21,680 bases of DNA. Source: an uncultured bacterium. GTDB taxonomy: Bacteria; Actinomycetota; Coriobacteriia; Coriobacteriales; Eggerthellaceae. The notes under the pieces are model-generated. The model saw only the letters and a list, made by a program, of their open reading frames with translations, was not told where the DNA came from and made no database searches. The DNA lies in contig CALADF010000004.1 of NCBI GenBank assembly GCA_937890835.1, forward strand, positions 1 through 21,680, given 5' to 3'. The position numbers and the translations under genes are program-made. Shown one piece after another: positions 21,451-21,680 of the stretch (the stretch's first letter is position 1; each line of letters starts with the position of its first letter).

Positions 21451-21680
21451 ATGCGTAAACTGAAAATCGCCGTCATCGCGCTTCTTACGGCGGGCGTGCT
21501 CGGAACGGGCATGGCGCTCCTCGGATGCGCAAGCGCACCTGATCCCGAGCAGGCCGTTCGCGCCAGCCTCGAAAGAGAGCTCGGCGTGTTCCAGAACCCC
21601 AGCCAGGAGCAGATCGACGAGCTCATGGCGGATCTGGCAGGTACGGACGAGTTCACCACCTACGGCATCGACGCTGACGA
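21451..21680 (+). CDS. Lipoprotein, start only (runs off the window)
   Basis: The gene begins at ATG 21451 with an AGGGAGGGAGAGG ribosome site and continues past the window end. Only 76 codons are visible. A basic MRKLKIA start, hydrophobic core and LLGC lipobox place a lipidated cysteine at residue 26, so it is anchored outside the membrane. The visible mature part (EQAVRASLERELGVFQ, then DEFTTYGIDAD) is helical and acidic. The pattern of alternating amphipathic helices with a GID/GVD turn resembles the end domain of the proline-rich protein at 17269-18414, which may mean a shared family; I cannot name it. It diverges from cydA across the palindromic control region. Confidence 0.8.
   Translation, partial: MRKLKIAVIALLTAGVLGTGMALLGCASAPDPEQAVRASLERELGVFQNPSQEQIDELMADLAGTDEFTTYGIDAD

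Noticed and set aside
21198..21659. 153-codon minus-strand frame at the window end
   Set aside because: It runs antisense through the lipoprotein signal peptide and the cyd promoter region; the lipobox and ribosome site on the plus strand are much stronger.

Overview
This GC-rich window carries 17 protein genes, closely packed on both strands. I see no tRNA, rRNA, CRISPR array, transposase or phage gene. The mix of a CCA-adding enzyme, adenylosuccinate lyase, paired single-domain TrkA proteins, a cytochrome bd oxidase, a YdbS/YdbT pair and a Bce-like sensor/transporter set, with frequent GTG and TTG starts, suggests an actinobacterial chromosome. My best guess is the class Coriobacteriia (Eggerthella/Gordonibacter type). 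That is an inference from gene content and composition, not from a database match.

Layout. Bases 1-398 are a G-rich leader without a convincing gene. The CCA tRNA nucleotidyltransferase (399-1814, +) converges on purB (2041-3387, -), with hairpins and terminators between them. Next comes a minus-strand set: a secreted cell-wall-hydrolase-like protein (4976-5743), then two TrkA-type potassium-channel regulators (4311-4973 and 3568-4239). A second minus-strand set reads ydbS-like, ydbT-like, hemolysin III (TrhA/PAQR), CorC-like CBS protein (9987 down to 5964). All its members are membrane or membrane-associated proteins, and the first three junctions overlap or nearly touch.

From 10221 the plus strand takes over. 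It has a lipoprotein metal/siderophore-type substrate-binding protein with no transporter beside it. An OmpR-family response regulator and a short intramembrane-type histidine kinase overlap by ATGA. A Bce-type ABC ATPase and a large FtsX-type permease with an unusually long external domain follow, then a YqeY protein. Two candidate response-regulator sites resembling the BceR consensus lie before the regulator gene and before the ATPase gene.

The last part has a proline-rich two-helix membrane protein (17269-18414, -), the cytochrome bd genes cydB and cydA (-), and the start of a divergent lipoprotein gene (21451 to the window end, +). The cydA/lipoprotein spacer contains promoter elements on both strands overlapped by a perfect 7-bp inverted repeat.

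Taken together, the middle of the window reads as a cell-envelope stress neighbourhood (YdbST-like, PAQR, CorC, Bce-like sensing and transport). It is flanked by potassium homeostasis and respiratory genes. I see no clearly new system. The most promising leads are the Bce-like module with its enlarged ectodomain and candidate operators, the palindromic cyd control region, and the two stop-proximal inverted repeats with 15-nt loops and no U-tract.
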